Part shown: piece after piece, positions 6,198-7,649 of the stretch
Layout: each line of letters starts with the position of its first letter
Position numbering within the stretch: the first letter of the stretch is position 1
Assembly (NCBI GenBank): GCA_945878545.1
Contig: CAMCTQ010000055.1
Span: 1-7,649 of the forward strand
Reading direction: 5' to 3'
Source: Rickettsia typhi
GTDB lineage: Bacteria; Pseudomonadota; Alphaproteobacteria; Rickettsiales; Rickettsiaceae
Length of the DNA stretch: 7,649 bases
Position numbers and translations under genes: made by a program
Notes under the pieces: generated by a model
The model's input: the letters and a program-made list of their open reading frames with translations, nothing else
The model's database searches: none
What the model was told of the DNA's origin: nothing

Positions 6198-7460
6198 TTA
6201 CGGTAGTCTGTGGTCGTTTTCCGACCTATCAACATAAAAATACAAGGCTATTAAACTAAGAATAGCACACATTATTACGTAGATTGCACCTGATCCCATA
6301 TTACCATTTTGTACTAAAGATTCCATTATGTATGGAGCTGTACCACCAAAAACACTTGTAGCAGTATTATAAGAAATAGAAAGAGCAGTACTTCTTATGT
6401 TAGTTGGATATAACTCAGCCTGAAGAGCTGGTTCTGGGCCTATGTACATTGCAGCCAAAATTGCGATAATAATTTGTGCCACAATGATAGAATTAAAGTC
6501 CCCAAATTCAAAAGATTCAAGTAAGAAAGTGGAAGTTAAGATTATAATCAGCAAATTAATAACAAAGATTCTTTTTCTACCTATTTTATCAGAAAGCCAT
6601 CCACCAAAAACAGTTACTACTATCATAATAATGTAACAAATATTGACCAAATTGCTTACTTCACTTTCACCAAATCCTCTGTGTATTTTTAAGTATGATA
6701 TCAAATATATAGATTCAACATAAAATATTACTGAGCCAGTCCCATTAATAAAAATCGAAACTAACATATCAAAGAAGTGATTTTTAAAAACAAATTTTAA
6801 TGGGTTTTGTTCTATTTTGCCATGTGATTGACTATCAAGAAATAAAGGAGTTTCAGCTGTATGCTTCTTAATGTAAATACCAGCAAAAAAAATCAATATA
6901 CCAATTAAAAATGGTAATCTCCACGCCCAAGAATCAAATTGCTCAGGTGTAAAAACTGATCTTGTTAAGTATGATACCAAAGAACCAAATAAAATACCTA
7001 TACAAATACTAGACATTGAAAAACTAGAAGTAAAACCTCTTTGATTCTTTTGACTATGTTCAATGACAAAAGATATGGATCCTGTTAGCGCACCACCCAT
7101 GGACAGACCTTGCAACATCCTGACTAATATCATCATGCTTGTTGCAGCTATACCAGCTGTTTCATATGTTGGTAAAAAGCCTATTGCAGCGGTCGGAAAA
7201 GCCATGCAAATAATCGACGCACTAAGCGCCGCTCTACGCCCAAATTTATCACCGATTACTCCAAAAAAAATACCTCCTATTGGTCTCATCAAATACCCAA
7301 CAGCAAAAACCAAAAAAGCGTAAAGCAAGGAAGTGCTTGGATCGGCACTCGGAAAGAATTTTTGCCCAATTATTGGAGCAAAATGACCAAATAAGGCATA
7401 GTCGTACCATTCAAAACTATTCGCAATACCACTTGTTATAATTAATTTGCGCTTATTCAT
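6198..7460 (-). CDS. MFS transporter, metabolite:H+ symporter (ProP-like) family, probable proline importer
   Basis: This is a 420-residue inner-membrane protein with about twelve hydrophobic segments. The N-terminal SFEWYDYALFGHFAP (15-29) and GDKFGRR (70-76) between helices 2 and 3 are hallmarks of the MHS branch (ProP, KgtP, ShiA). WAWRLPF lies at 178-184, and the repeat signature DKIGRKR at 291-297 marks the second half. It is shorter than E. coli ProP and lacks its C-terminal coiled coil, so osmosensing is unlikely. Rickettsiales carry many such paralogues whose substrates are mostly untested. Placement directly before putA argues for proline uptake, although betaine or a dicarboxylate is also possible. 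The start at 7460 overlaps the preceding stop in an ATGA junction, and GGAG sits 7 bases before it, which supports translational coupling. Confidence 0.9.
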   Translation of the reverse strand: MNKRKLIITSGIANSFEWYDYALFGHFAPIIGQKFFPSADPSTSLLYAFLVFAVGYLMRPIGGIFFGVIGDKFGRRAALSASIICMAFPTAAIGFLPTYETAGIAATSMMILVRMLQGLSMGGALTGSISFVIEHSQKNQRGFTSSFSMSSICIGILFGSLVSYLTRSVFTPEQFDSWAWRLPFLIGILIFFAGIYIKKHTAETPLFLDSQSHGKIEQNPLKFVFKNHFFDMLVSIFINGTGSVIFYVESIYLISYLKIHRGFGESEVSNLVNICYIIMIVVTVFGGWLSDKIGRKRIFVINLLIIILTSTFLLESFEFGDFNSIIVAQIIIAILAAMYIGPEPALQAELYPTNIRSTALSISYNTATSVFGGTAPYIMESLVQNGNMGSGAIYVIMCAILSLIALYFYVDRSENDHRLP

Positions 7461-7649
7461 TTTGTTGCTCCAGATTCACGTTCCTTGGCTTGTTTATTGA
7501 ATTCTCTCTTTTCCGAATAAATAATAAATAATGTTGATGGTATTACTACCAACGCACCGTAAATAGTTGACTTAGTAGGCACTTCTGAAAATACTATATA
7601 AGCAATTCCAGCCGACATAAGCAATTCAAGATATCTGTAAGGCATTACT
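7457..7649 (-). CDS. EamA/DMT-family permease, C-terminal part (open at right edge)
   Basis: The reading frame is open to the window edge and ends in TGA at 7459-7457. The visible 63 or so residues hold PYRYLELLMSAGIAYIVFSEVP, typical of the ninth helix and following loop of DMT permeases. A last membrane segment (GALVVIPSTLFIIY) and a lysine/arginine/glutamate-rich cytoplasmic tail of about 17 residues come after it. An internal ATG at 7645 is not a real start: the preceding codon is in frame and the motif begins mid-protein. About 230 N-terminal residues should lie outside the window. Rickettsiales use related EamA proteins to import S-adenosylmethionine and other host metabolites, but the substrate here cannot be told. 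It overlaps the next gene by four bases, so it heads the transporter-putA operon. Confidence 0.8.
   Translation of the reverse strand, partial: VMPYRYLELLMSAGIAYIVFSEVPTKSTIYGALVVIPSTLFIIYSEKREFNKQAKERESGATK

Noticed and set aside
5739..6206. 155-codon plus-strand reading frame opposite the 5' end of putA
   Set aside because: It is the antisense shadow of a well-supported gene and has low-complexity composition, no recognisable domain and no ribosome site.
1..7649. CRISPR array, toxin-antitoxin, phage or complete insertion sequence
   Set aside because: No regularly spaced repeats, transposase, integrase or terminal inverted repeats were seen; the only long direct repeat is explained by the paralogue pair.

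Overview
The window is AT-rich DNA, most likely from an alphaproteobacterium of the order Rickettsiales (an obligate intracellular bacterium or protist/arthropod endosymbiont). This is inferred from strong A/T codon bias, a rickettsial-style MHS/ProP-like transporter, a DMT (EamA) transporter, a short bifunctional PutA of the alphaproteobacterial type, a phasin-like protein and a QueF of the long YqcD-like type. No 16S or other species marker is present, so genus cannot be fixed.

All supported genes lie on the minus strand, so transcription runs right to left. At the right edge is the C-terminal end of an EamA/DMT permease (7457-7649, open at the edge). Its stop codon overlaps the start of a ProP-like MFS transporter (6198-7460) in an ATGA junction. 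37 bases later comes putA (3074-6160), which oxidises proline to glutamate. These three form an apparent operon for taking up a small host metabolite, probably proline, and feeding it as glutamate into the TCA cycle. A 24-nt imperfect palindrome follows putA.

Next come a complete tRNA-Arg(CCG) with encoded CCA (2893-2969), queF for queuosine precursor synthesis (2026-2856) and a small phasin-like protein (1457-1945). Then comes a stretch of about 300 bases without a protein gene (1151-1456). Its left half holds a promoter-like element for the next gene. Its right half (1261-1456) is unusually GC-rich for this window and contains several nested stem-loops. It may be an unassigned RNA or a relic of a mobile element.

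The left end holds two tandem copies of a gene I do not recognise: a complete 302-residue copy (242-1150) and, at the edge, the first 19 codons of a second copy (1-58). Their 5' ends share a 37-base identical block, differ by a 12-base in-frame indel, and have similar promoter-like elements. The tandem pair and the structured island are the most interesting parts of the window; the rest is ordinary metabolic content.
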